From Anastatus disparis (lineage: Eukaryota; Arthropoda; Insecta; Hymenoptera; Eupelmidae), in assembly GCA_017163975.1 (NCBI GenBank), contig JAFFSR010000362.1:868001-932000 (forward strand): DNA of 64,000 nt, written 5' to 3'. This document shows, piece by piece, positions 12,094 through 21,317 of this stretch. Within the stretch, counting starts at the first letter, position 1, and each line of letters begins with the position of its first letter. The notes under the pieces were generated by a model. It did not search any database. It had not been told where the DNA came from and saw only the letters and a list, made by a program, of their open reading frames with translations. Both the position numbers and the translations under genes were made by a program.

Positions 12094-12303
12094 GGAACCC
12101 CATAGCGAGAAGGTGAGCTGCCAGCGGCCGGCTGTGGGCTGTGATAAAGCTACTGCGAAAATTTCATAATTTTTATTTTTTAATATTTTTTTTAACTTTT
12201 ATTTTTTAATATTTTTTTTAACTTTTATTTTTTAATACTTTTTAATATTTATTTAATTATAATAAATCGAATAAAAATTATTTAAGCATTAAAAAAAATT
12301 TTT

Positions 12304-12375
12304 GACTTTGGTCGGAATCGAACCCTCAACCCTATGGACGCGAGGCGAGCGCGTATACCACTACGCCACGGAGCC
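12304..12375 (-). other. tRNA-like Pol III unit in the left inverted repeat
   Basis: Reading on the minus strand, TGGCGTAGTGG fits the A box and GGTTCGATTCC the B box of Pol III promoters, separated by a tRNA-like distance, and a T-run follows just outside (about 12292-12299). The D arm GCGT/ACGC pairs, but the anticodon arm does not fold, so a working tRNA is unlikely. It reads outward, toward the Polinton end. A homologous unit lies at 29267-29338. Confidence 0.7.
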
Positions 12376-13226
12376 ACCGTATTAGGGAAATCTTAAAACT
12401 TGTATAATAGCAGTTTCCTCAAATTTTATATTATTTTAACATTGACAGCTATCAATTTATTAAACTATAATGAAATGGAAAATTATTAAATTATGTTTAT
12501 ATACATTTAGAGATTAAAAATGATGAGATGTATGAAAACTGCAACATATTAGTAAATATAGTTAAAGCTTAGAATAAAAATAATAGCGATCTACTTTATC
12601 TACACTATGCTTGTGTACATACTCGAGAGTCTAGTAGGACTAGTAAAAAAATGTGATATTATTTTATTATACATTTATATTTGAGATTAATAATAATAAA
12701 GTGTTGTATTAAAAATAATATTGAAAGTTATTTATTTCTTCACTTACACTTATACTTGAGATTTGTACATTTCAGAAATGTATGTGCTTGTGTGTGTGTG
12801 TGTATTGGAGTATTTAATATACAGAATATATATAACAAATAGTCATAAAAATACTTTCTTCTAATCAATTGAAGTACAGCAAACATGCTAATTTCTAGAT
12901 CCATATTTTTTTTAGTTTATAGATCAAATATATTGACTGATAGCTCTCCTCATAACTACATTTTCAAATATATATATATATATACATTAATAAATTAATT
13001 TTTCTTTTACCCCAAAACATATTCTCACAGTCCTTATGAGTGTATTCAGATATAAAAATTATTAAAAGCATCTATATTAAACTATTTTCAGTTCAAAACA
13101 TAAGCCTGAAATTTATTTATATTATATTTTACTTCAAACCACATAGTATAAGATTTAAATCAAAGCCATTGAATCTTATACATTATAATCACAATGAAGA
13201 ATAATTAAAATCTTATTTTATAGTTA

Positions 13227-13975
13227 AACATATCTATAGAAACAATTAAAACATCATTTTAGATGTATTAATATCTATTTCAGAATTTTTAGCTTTTATA
13301 TAGCAATATAATGAATTCATTTTTAGCTATAACTTTTTTGAATGAAATTTTAAAGTTTATAAGTTGTGTCATAAACAAGTATTTTATCTTTTTCTATAAG
13401 TTGAAACAAACTTTTAGTAAAAATTTTAAAGCTCTATGTTCTCTAGTTTCAGAGATATAAGATATTTACTATTTCAATTTTGAAGGATTACAGCTATATT
13501 TTGAAAAAAATTAGTTTTAGTGTTTGAAACATATTACTTAATCTTATAAATCATTGATTATAATGTATAAGATACAATAAGTTAAATCTTATTGTTTATA
13601 ACTATTTTAAAAAGATTTGAGTATAAATTTTGTATAGCACTATAAATGGATTCATTTTTAGCTATAACTTTTTGAATGAAATTTTATAGTTTATAAGTTA
13701 TGTTATAAGTAGATATTTTATCTTCATCTATTAGTTGGAACAAACTTTTAGTAAAAATTTTAAAGCTCTACGTTCTCTAGTTTCAGAGATATAAGATATT
13801 TACTATTTCAATTTTGAAGGATTACAGCTATATTTTTGAAAAAATCAGAATGCTTGAAACACATTACAAATACTTAATCTTATCGTTAATAACTATTTTA
13901 TAATTAAACATCTCTATAGAAACAATTAAAACATCATTTCAAGTGTATTAATGTTTATTTCAGAATTTTTAGCTT
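13227..13975. repeat. Duplicated block inside the Polinton
   Basis: Two copies of an approximately 180-bp segment, 330 bp apart, flanked by two copies of a 60-70-bp segment. Identity is high, but the copies differ by small changes. No coding sense is seen. Confidence 0.7.
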
Positions 13976-14451
13976 ATTCGGCCTTTTCTACTACTATTCA
14001 TTTCTCATATCACAGAAACTAAAAGAGATATAGGTTTGAAAATTGATATACAACTTTGTTATGTTTAAAAAATAATATAGAAAGTTATTCCAAGACTCTA
14101 AGCTCATTATTTCATCATTATTACTTAATTCGAAGAGATGTACTAGACTAGCGAAAGATTCAATTTCTTATAAAAGTCATTTATTAGACCAATTTAAATT
14201 TATATTTGCATGAAAGTTGTAACATTTTAAATATATTTATTGAAAATCATTATTTACTCTTAATAAAATTCTAAATTAATAAAAATTAACCTTGAAAAAG
14301 AAATTGTCTTTGTTTTTCAAGTCTCAAACTGTTTAAGCTTTAGAAATTTTTTTATTTTAACTAATATAAATAGGTTATGAAAGGAAAGTTCATATTTTTA
14401 TTAATCTAAAGTTGAATTTATTGAAATAAAAATATAAATTACAACAATAGT

Positions 14452-14634
14452 TCATAAGTGGTGAGAGTTCCAACCAATGTTCTCACTGGCATAATCAATC
14501 ATCCACATAACCTCAACAATCATTCCTAACCTTGAAAAATCTATCATGTATTTTATCTTTGTGATGAACCTTGCTGACTGAAGCGAACCAAAGAAATGAA
14601 TTTCAGAATCAAGCTCACCTTCTTTTATACTCAT
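14452..14634 (-). CDS. Short hypothetical ORF, unrecognised
   Basis: A 60-codon frame starting at ATG on the minus strand, with a mixed, protein-like composition (Trp, Met and Ile rich near its end: VMWMIDYASENIGWNSH). I do not recognise it. It is less AT-rich than the surrounding non-coding DNA and lies in the Polinton left arm in the same orientation as the FLYWCH-like gene. It could equally be the tail of a decayed gene or chance. Confidence 0.25.
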   Translation of the reverse strand: MSIKEGELDSEIHFFGSLQSARFITKIKYMIDFSRLGMIVEVMWMIDYASENIGWNSHHL

Positions 14635-15034
14635 GAAAAAGGTTAGGTCTAAAGTGGGGATAGAACTTCAACGCGTTTCTTCCCTCTTTGCGCGCATGCA
14701 TTCCCCCACCCAATCCTCGCGTACATAAGAAGGCGCTTTCGAGAGAGCAATGAGTCCGGCTATTTGCCTTGCACATCCACTAAGTACCTCATCCTAAATG
14801 AACCTTTTACTGAAGGGTCAGTCTTTTATAATGATTCTCCCACCATTTGGGTCTTCCACTCACACATGTTTTCAAACGTTATCACTGATGGCGCTGACTA
14901 TCCGATCGGGTAAATGTTTCAGATAGAAAATATTCTCTCTGTTTCAATTCTGGAGGGACGTTCAGAAAGCAAAGAAACTTTTGATTTTGTATGGTTGATG
15001 CTTCAACATTTATTTGAAGCATATCACCCCCAAG

Positions 15035-16068
15035 TTAATATACATAACTAGCTTCTCGTAGTTCGTTAATTATAAAGTCTATCTCCTTGGTAGTATACGG
15101 ATTTGTATTAGTTGGAGATGTAAGAATACGAAGGCGATCAACTAATACATTGGGGTCGTCCCATTCTCCAATTCCATAATCTTTCAACAGGAGATCACTC
15201 ATGTATTTAGATGAAGATGCGTTACTAATAGAATGATCTGATGAAGTATCATTGTAAGAATCTATGGAACTTAATTTTGCTTTTTTAAATCTATATACTG
15301 GTAAATTTTAAAGTTAGATTTCGATTTACAGTTTTCGAGTTGAAGAAAAGTATTATTGGAAGAATCTGATGATGTATCACTATTAACATCGTTAGAACTA
15401 ACTTTCGCTTTTTTATATCTTGATACTGATGAAGCGTTATTACGAAGTTTCCTTTTATAACTTTGAAATATGTTGTACTTTTTATTCTTTTGATAATTTT
15501 CTATTTCATCATCAGAGCTAGAATAACTATCTTCAAGTATTTTTGATTCTGGATACCTTTGCTGATTGATGGAATCAATATCATCTCTCCTCGTGAGTTT
15601 ATCATTTGTATGATGTGTATTGAGAGCATCATTAGACTCGCGTTTTTCCTTAAAAATCATATTTCTTGTTACACTTTCTTCCTTCATAGATGTTATTGTA
15701 TGGTTATGTGATGTACAATTTACAAGTTTCATGTCCTTCGTTACAGCACGACTTAAACATTGTTTTGAATAGTAAAGATGATACTTCCAGTGTATATTAC
15801 CATTCTTCATAACTTTATCCTTATAGAAAGAAATGCCATTCAAAAGAAGTTTATCTTTTCCTCTAGAACTTTTTATAAGTTGAAGAGATGTATTAGGCGT
15901 GAATTCATCAGTAATATTCGAAACAACATCAATCTTTGAATCATTCGTAAATAGAGTTTTTTTCTCTTGATTAGAATCAAATATTCGACAAATATTTGTA
16001 TCCAATCGATTTGGAAGTTTGGATTTAATCATCTCTCTTAATTTCTCTGTTTCGAGAAAGTTTGCCAT
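15035..16068 (-). pseudogene. FLYWCH-like protein joined to a Polinton PX-type tail
   Basis: The first 265 codons (16068 down to 15271) have a FLYWCH-like zinc-finger region at residues about 61-124: SSRGKDKLLLNG, then F81-Y82, W94, C104 and H121-N-H123. The first expected Cys (near 96) is a Tyr, so metal binding is doubtful. A Ser/Lys-rich linker follows, including an internal duplication of the KKAKxSS...DTSSD block. One copy of that block sits at the frame end and the other in another frame downstream, where codons continue to a tail (DDPNxLVDRLR...ELREASYVY, stop at 15035) that matches the tail of the 20328-21276 gene. The gene is therefore split by a frameshift near 15270. A TATA box lies at 16122-16129. 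Function is unknown; FLYWCH fingers bind DNA or proteins in insects and transposons. Confidence 0.65.
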
Positions 16069-16121
16069 GTTAATAGCTTGAGCTTATCATGCATACTGTT
16101 CGTGAAATACAAACTCAGCTG

Positions 16122-16129
16122 TATTTATA
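16122..16129 (-). promoter_or_regulatory. TATA box of the FLYWCH-like gene
   Basis: TATAAATA on the minus strand, 54 bp upstream of the ATG at 16068, similar in form and distance to other Polinton promoters in this element. Confidence 0.55.
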
Positions 16130-16232
16130 GAAAATAACGGGTCATGCAAAACCTTTTTAACAAGATGATTTACAAGATACTAAGATGATTTAGAATACTA
16201 AGATGATTAAAAAAAAAAAATCTAGAAATTAT

Positions 16233-16585
16233 AAGAAAGTCGATGAGAGTCGATGAGAGTCGATGTAAGTCGATGTAAGTCGATGAAAGTCGATAAGAGT
16301 CGATGAAGAGTCGATGAAGTGTCGATGAAAAGTCGATGAAGTGTCGATGAAAAGTCGATGAGAGTCGATGAGAGTCGATGAAAAGTCGATGAGAGTCGAT
16401 GAGAGTCGATGTAAGTCGATGAAAGTCGATAAGAGTCGATGAAGAGTCGATGAAGTGTCGATGAAAAGTCGATGAGAGTCGATGAGAGTCGATGAAAGTT
16501 GATGAGAGTCGATGAGAGTCGATGTAAGTTGAACATCTGTCGATGAAGAGTCGATGTAAGTCGATGAAGAGTCGATGAAAAGTCG
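16233..16585. repeat. Minisatellite GTCGATGAGA/GTCGATGAAA
   Basis: Over 30 degenerate 10-12-bp units centred on GTCGATGA. All three minus-strand frames are open and give Ser-Thr-Leu-Ile-Asp-His-Arg-Leu strings; these are artefacts of the repeat and not genes. It abuts the truncated polymerase gene and seems to have replaced its 5' part. Confidence 0.92.
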
Positions 16586-17434
16586 ATGGCTCAAGAAATA
16601 TACTGACCTGAACAGCGAGAAGCGGAAGAATGCCAAGAATGAGTTTGAGAAGATGCTCTTCAAACTTTTCAATAACGCTGTTTATAGTAAAACCATGGAA
16701 AACGAGCAAAAACCCGTTATATTAAGCTCGTCAATAAGTGCGAAGGACGCTACGGTGCTGAGGCGCTCATTGCCAGACCAAATTTCAGTAGTTGCGCCAT
16801 CTTTGATGAAAATTTGGTAGTGATTCAACTTTTACGAACGGAAATTTGCATCAGAAAACCTATCTACATCGGGCTCTCTGTACTGGATTTGTCCAAAACT
16901 CTTGTATGCCGCTTCCATTACGATTACATGCTGGATAACGTTGCAAAAGGAAAAGGAAATTGCAAGCTATTGTATACAGATACGGATAGCTTGGTATACG
17001 AGATGACCAACATCGATATGTATCAAATCATGAAAAGAGACATCCACGAATTCGACACCTCTGACTACCCCCAGCCTAATCAGTTCAACATTCCTCCTGC
17101 CAATAAGAAAATTGTTGGTTTGATGAAGGACGAATGCAACGGAAACATCATGCTGGAATTCGTTGGACTGAGGAGTAAAATGTTCAGCGTCAGAGTCGAA
17201 AATCAGAAGACGATAAAGAAAGCCAAGGAAGTGAAGAGTTCAGTGGTTAAAGCAACCATCACTTACGATGATTACATCGATTGTTTGAAAACGAAAGAAA
17301 TCAAGATTCGAGAACAGAGAAACATAAGATCCCGTAATCATCAACTGTACACTGAGAAGGAGACTAAGATCGCTCTCAGTGCGCATGACGACAAAAGATT
17401 TCTTCAAGAAGAAACTACGGACACTCTTCCTTGA
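16586..17434 (+). pseudogene. Polinton protein-primed DNA polymerase B, C-terminal fragment
   Basis: This is the last third of the family-B polymerase that copies the linear element from a protein primer. Visible landmarks are the motif B region ([15 protein letters not shown], usual Gly replaced by Ser), a KPIYIGLSVLDLSKTL block and the catalytic motif C YTDTDSLVYEM. A conserved tail follows (GLMKDE, SRNHQLYT, ETKIALSAHDDKR). The exonuclease and motif A parts, normally some 600 residues or more, are missing; the frame begins at the edge of a minisatellite. One frameshift lies at about 16700-16735, and a premature TGA at 17432 cuts the last conserved residues. The polymerase cannot be functional. 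Confidence 0.9.
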
Positions 17435-17734
17435 GGCCACTACCTAGCAAGATCACGAAATCCAGAACTAGTAGATATCGAAGTTGCTATCGAGTCGTTG
17501 GATCCTGGAGTGGGGATAGCTGAGCCGCTAGATCCTGGAGTGGGGGTAGTCGACGTGGTGGGGAGCACTCTATATGAACAGGCTAAGCGTCATTCAGTTC
17601 GCTGACTCATCAAGAAAAGACGCACTCAAAAGAGCCCATCAACCAACCAGTGAAGAAGCAGTCAGTACCAAGAAATCCAAAATTGACATTTCTTAAATTA
17701 AGGTTAGTATAATTCTATTCATTTCAATATAGTA
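17435..17734. other. Spacer after the polymerase fragment
   Basis: No gene. Two near-repeats GATCCTGGAGTGGGG occur at 17501 and 17532. A weak TATA-like TATATGAA (17571) and TCAGTT (17594) could start the transcript of the 18077 gene, with AAG|GTTAGT at 17702 as a splice donor and TTTTTCTGTTACAG at about 18057-18070 as its acceptor. The segment near 17630-17680 resembles 26375-26420. Confidence 0.4.
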
Positions 17735-18000
17735 TCAATAAAGTTTAAATACAGCATCAATACAGTATCAATACAGTATCAATACAGTATTAATACAGTA
17801 TTAATATAGTATCAATACAGTATTAATACAGTACCAATATAGTATCAATACAGTATCAATATAGTATCAATATAGTATCAATACAGTATCAATATAGTAT
17901 CAATATAGTATCAATACAGTATTAATATAGTATCAATACAGTATCAATACAGTATCAATACAGTATCAATATAGTATCAATACAGTATCAATATAGTATT
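17735..18000. repeat. 11-bp minisatellite (CAGTATCAATA), array 1
   Basis: About 24 head-to-tail units of CAGTATCAATA with C/T variation at two places. The same unit forms arrays at 26417-26655, 27770-28330 and 28802-28842, all inside the Polinton. Array 1 lies in the candidate intron ahead of the 18077 gene. Confidence 0.92.
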
Positions 18001-18076
18001 ATTATGAAAGATTAAAGATTAAATTGATATTGATTATATTTTTCAATCAAGAATTTGTTTTTCTGTTACAGATAAG

Positions 18077-18376
18077 ATGGACATTTCTAAATTGAACGTC
18101 ATTGCTCGAGGAGAATTTCTTCCTACTAAAAAAATCACTGAACTGACAGAAGGCACTTCCTACACGGTTACATGTTTGAGACAAGTGAAAACTCGCTTTG
18201 GACCCAAGATTGTAGCAGAACTATGTCAAGAAATGCAAATCTTCTTACCTAAAAAAGTGTCGGAAGTTTTTGAAAAAGATCAAGAGTTTTTTGAAAGAAT
18301 GCAGAATGCTGCTAATAAACTTAAACTTTGTGTAGTATTCAAAGGAGGTTATGTCCTCCAATTTTGTAGTGTTTAG
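18077..18376 (+). CDS. Small Polinton protein, putative OB-fold ssDNA-binding (paralog A)
   Basis: An intact 99-codon frame starting at ATG (MDISKLNVIARGEF). The centre (TSYTVTCLRQVKTRFGPKIVAEL then MQIFLPKKV) has the alternating beta pattern of a small OB fold, and its layout matches the gene at 25556 (same MD..K.N..ARG start, TY.V...R.VK, IF.P). I infer single-stranded DNA binding during replication; this is not proven by the sequence. An AATAAA signal lies at 18418, about 40 bp after the stop. It is one of the few undamaged genes in this element. Confidence 0.6.
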   Translation: MDISKLNVIARGEFLPTKKITELTEGTSYTVTCLRQVKTRFGPKIVAELCQEMQIFLPKKVSEVFEKDQEFFERMQNAANKLKLCVVFKGGYVLQFCSV

Positions 18377-18525
18377 TGTGTGCATAATAAGTGTATAGTT
18401 ATGAGTGTTTTATTTAAATAAATGTTACAATAAATTTTGTTTGATTATAAAAAGTGTTTATTTTATTTCAATTCCTTAATATACATTATTAAATACATTT
18501 TTCTTAAATTCAAATTAAAAAAAAA

Positions 18526-18933
18526 TTATGATATGTAAATTCGAATTTTTTGATTAATAACTTTTCTACATATTACACATTTTTTAACAATGGATGAACA
18601 ATGATAACAACTACAACAGTGTCCACAGAGTATAAATGCGACTTCTAGTTCATTATCAAGACAAATTTTACATCTATTGGTATTTTCTTCAGCAGAATCA
18701 TTCTGACAAGGTATATCTCTGATGAAGCGACAACGGCCATTCCACTTTTTGTGCTCTAATAATGGATTGTCATCGATTTCCCATCTACATATTTCTGTAG
18801 AACATTCAAAGCAACGGACTTTATCTATTTCACCAGTGTAGTAAAATCCTGCTGCAGCTAAATCTTCAGGTTTTAAAAAACTCAAAGGCCAATTTCTAAA
18901 ACTTTCAAGACGGTTTTGCTGTATTCTATACAT
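18526..18933 (-). CDS. iap: Inhibitor-of-apoptosis protein, one BIR and one RING
   Basis: 135 codons, intact, from ATG. The BIR domain spans residues 8-72: RLESFRNWP start, AAGFYYTGEIDKVRC, zinc ligands C41, C44, H61 and C68, and DDNPLLEHKKW. The RING finger spans 88-122 with the C3HC4 ligands C88, C91, C103, H105, C109, C112, C119 and C122, and ends in a short RIYIS tail. Such proteins bind caspases or IAP antagonists through BIR and ubiquitinate through RING, blocking cell death; insect DNA viruses often carry them. It converges with the 18077 gene and lies upstream of the integrase on the same strand. A TATA-like TATAAAAA sits at 18977-18984. The intact frame, next to damaged core genes, is notable. 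Confidence 0.92.
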   Translation of the reverse strand: MYRIQQNRLESFRNWPLSFLKPEDLAAAGFYYTGEIDKVRCFECSTEICRWEIDDNPLLEHKKWNGRCRFIRDIPCQNDSAEENTNRCKICLDNELEVAFILCGHCCSCYHCSSIVKKCVICRKVINQKIRIYIS

Positions 18934-18976
18934 GATGTCTATTCAAGATCACGTTGAATTATTTGTAAGTTTTTAT

Positions 18977-18984
18977 TTTTTATA
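18977..18984 (-). promoter_or_regulatory. TATA-like box upstream of the BIR-RING gene
   Basis: TATAAAAA on the minus strand, 44 bp before the ATG at 18933. It lies between the integrase stop and this start, in AT-rich sequence, so chance is possible. Confidence 0.4.
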
Positions 18985-19001
18985 AATTAATTACAAAATA
19001 C

Positions 19002-19925
19002 TTATTGAGCATCTGCTTTATTAATCCAACTATTGTGAGTATTGTCGAAACCAAGCCACTTCACTAATACTTCATTTCTACGTCTTCTAAGAATCTTCTC
19101 TACAAGATAGTAATCAGGATATTCGACACTTTGTAATTCTTGTTCATAAAAACCTCCAGCTATTGGTTGATCTTTATAATCCTGCAAGAGAAAAGTAACT
19201 GGTTTTGTTTTTCGAACTCGGTGTACAGTAAATATTTCAGTAGACCAGTTGGGTGTGTATCCTTTTTCGAATACTTGTTTTAATTTGCTTACTCGTACTT
19301 TATCACCAACTTTGAACTTTGGTTTCTTTTCTATTAAATTAACATTACGCTTGAATCGTCGAAGAACTTCAGCTTCGTTTTCAGCTGTAACATCTTTCGG
19401 TTTCATATTAATAGTCTGATGCTTCTCATCATTGTACTTGTCAATCAAATTGGAGATAATATCAATCCACTTGTAGTTACCACGTAAACTAAACTGTTTC
19501 CACATTTTGTTTTTGAGCGTACGATTAAAGCGTTCGCAAATAGACGCTTTGAGATTGCTATAAGTCGAGTAGAGATTGATTTTATATTGTTGCATGAGAT
19601 TCTAGAAATTGGTATTATAGAACTCCTTACCTCGATCGGTGTGAAGATTCTTAGGTACTCTACCTTTTGTCAATACAGACTTCATAGCAGCAGAAACATC
19701 TATACCAATTTTTTGTTTTACAGGAACAGCCCAGGCGTATTTTGAAAAAACATCAATAACTGTAAGCATGTATTTGTAGCCTTTGTTTTCTCGAGAATAA
19801 GGTTGCATCTCTACCAAATCAGCTTGCCAAGTCTCATCCAAACCTCGCACATCGAACTTTCGACGAGGATAATTACGACGTGCTGGCTTGTGAAGCTCTT
19901 CTACAAGTCTATGACGTTGTTCCAT
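19002..19925 (-). pseudogene. Polinton integrase with chromodomain
   Basis: A retroviral-type (rve) integrase that inserts the element with 6-bp duplications. Catalytic acidic residues are seen at D36 (WQADLVEM), D97 (LHTDRGKEF) and E about 131 (ICERFNRTLKNKMW). Next come an SH3-like region (KFKVGDKVRVSK) and a C-terminal chromodomain (YYLVEKILRRRR...VKWLGFDNTHNSWI), the usual order. One in-frame TAG at 19602-19604 cuts the core between the second D and the E; otherwise the frame is unbroken. The start ATG overlaps the end of the upstream 131-codon gene by 25 bp. The N-terminal zinc-binding segment found in many relatives is not visible, so the true start may be missing. Confidence 0.92.
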
Positions 19926-20296
19926 CGATGGTTATCGATTGACTGTTTTGCACTAACAGAGATAATGCCTCCTTTTATAGTCTCAAGCTCCAACTGGCTT
20001 TGTATGAATTTCTTATCTAGCTCGTCTCTATGCACCTCTACAATTTTATCTAGGTTATTGAGATCACTTCTCAAACTAGATATTGAATCTAATAATTTTT
20101 GAACTTCCAAACGTACGATACGCTGTAAAGTATCTAAATTTACAGCTTCATTGAGTTGATTAGGTGATGCGAGATTACAAAGCCTCTTATTTTCCATATC
20201 GTACTGTCCATCTTTTGTGAGCTTATAGCCAATACCCGGAGGTCCTCGACTACCCTCATTTCGTTTGAGATTACGTCCGAATACATCGACGCTCAT
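19901..20296 (-). CDS. Conserved Polinton protein with coiled coil, possible fibre-like
   Basis: An intact 131-codon frame. A short PPGIGYKLTKDGQYDMENKR region follows the N-terminus, then residues about 50-115 are heptad-rich (LQRIVRLEVQKLLDSISSL, LNNLDKIVEVHRDELDKK) and should form a coiled coil. The layout, a short collagen-like or beta segment plus trimerising coil, recalls virion fibre or attachment proteins, but I cannot assign it. It lies between the PX-type gene and the integrase on the same strand, with a TATA box at 20332-20339 inside the tail of the previous gene. Confidence 0.6.
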   Translation of the reverse strand: MSVDVFGRNLKRNEGSRGPPGIGYKLTKDGQYDMENKRLCNLASPNQLNEAVNLDTLQRIVRLEVQKLLDSISSLRSDLNNLDKIVEVHRDELDKKFIQSQLELETIKGGIISVSAKQSIDNHRWNNVIDL

Positions 20297-20327
20297 TTTG
20301 ATAATGCATGGTATAGGTGTCTACACC

Positions 20328-21276
20328 TCAATATATATAGCCTCCTTCACGTAACTCTTCTATAATTGAATGTATCTCATTTGTATGGCTAGGGTTTCCA
20401 GCTTCTCTTTCAGCAATGAGTAATCGAAGTCTATCAACGAGTTCGTTTGGATCATCCCAATATATGTAATCTATTCTCGTATCTCTTCTTGCAATTTTAT
20501 ATCGAGGTAACGATCCTCCTCTTTTTTTTAATGAAAACAAAGGACTAATGATACTGTCGAATTTCTTACTTTTGTGCGTACGAATAGACTCATCACTTTT
20601 GTAGCGTCGTTTGTGAGCATTAGTAGTTTCAAGAATCTTCTTGTAATTTTGCATATCATTGGTGTTTATCTGACCTCTATCGGGATTTTTCGTAATTAAC
20701 AATTCTAACAATCCTTTAGTTTTTGGATATTTTTGATCTTTTATACGAATGTTTTTATCTTCGAAAAATAGAGGTGAGTCACCAATTAAGTAATTATTAC
20801 CTTCCTTGCGTACTCCATAAACTTTATCCAATTGTTTTGATTGATCCTCATTGAGCATATGAATGTATTTATTATCAAGCAATAAATCATCTTCTTTTTT
20901 TTCTAATTCCTGCTCACTTGAAGCTGATTCAAATTCCGTATCAATTTGTCGAATAGTATCGTTCAATGACGTATCTATAGCATCATCATCAATTGATGAA
21001 GAGGAAGGAGAAGAAGGCTGCAAGAAGGAGGAATAAGTATCATTATTTTTTAGAACTTTTTTTTTTATTTTTTGCTATGTCACGTATAAAATCATTATTT
21101 TTCTCAGTAGTAGCAACGAGTTTCTGAAGAGGATCAACGATAGGTTTGAATGTCTCGCCAAATGCTCTTTCAATATTCTCTTTTCCAAACTTCAACAAGT
21201 TATATTTTCGTTTAACTGCATTGCGTGCTTGTACAAGTTGATGTAGAACATCTTTCTTTCGTCTAATGTCAGCCAT
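20328..21276 (-). pseudogene. Conserved Polinton PX-type protein, frameshifted
   Basis: Two minus-strand frames make one gene: 21276-21043 (MADIRRKKDVLHQLVQARNA..., Lys-rich) and then a frame that ends at 20328 with WDDPNELVDRLRLLIAER and ELREGGYIY. The switch happens at an A10 run (about 21056-21066) followed by a Ser-rich stretch, so a single indel in the homopolymer explains it. The protein is widespread in insect Polintons, but its role is unknown; the DDPNELVDRLR tail is its signature and recurs in the 15035-16068 gene. A TATA box is at 21332-21339. Confidence 0.7.
20332..20339 (-). promoter_or_regulatory. TATA box overlapping the PX-type gene's last codons
   Basis: TATATATA on the minus strand is formed by the final Tyr-Ile-Tyr codons of the PX-type gene, two bases before its TGA. 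It is 36-43 bp upstream of the ATG at 20296. Confidence 0.6.
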
Positions 21277-21317
21277 GTTGACGCTTCAGCATACAACGAT
21301 GAATTGTTTTCTTAGGA

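Larger units (their letters stand above)
11729..12410. repeat. Polinton left terminal inverted repeat
   Basis: The sequence matches the right end inversely over about 549 bp once the 130-bp MITE at 11964-12093 is discounted. The outer 215 bp hold short iterons and the inner part holds a tRNA-like unit. Similarity fades after ACTTGTATAATAG at 12410. Confidence 0.9.
12411..15034. other. Polinton left non-coding region
   Basis: About 2.6 kb without a recognisable Polinton gene. It contains a duplicated block: GCTATAACTTTTTTGAATG to AAGGATTACAGCTATATTTT at about 13325-13505 recurs at about 13655-13835, and TCTATAGAAACAATTAAAAC to TTTCAGAATTTTTAGCTT occurs at about 13237-13295 and 13914-13975, in mirrored order around it. 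A less AT-rich patch at 14650-14780 may hold a promoter, but no TATA/initiator pair is convincing. Confidence 0.5.

Noticed and set aside
12304..12375. A functional tRNA gene
   Set aside because: A and B boxes are present, but the anticodon arm cannot pair and the acceptor stem is imperfect in the homologous copy.
16170..16709. Long minus-strand frames of 179, 147 and 104 codons
   Set aside because: All three frames are translations of the GTCGATGA minisatellite and give Ser-Thr-Ile-Asp-His-Arg-Leu strings; no gene.
17240..17440. 66-codon minus-strand frame
   Set aside because: Antisense shadow of the polymerase fragment.
17735..18000. CRISPR-like array
   Set aside because: Units are contiguous 11-mers without spacers in a eukaryotic genome.
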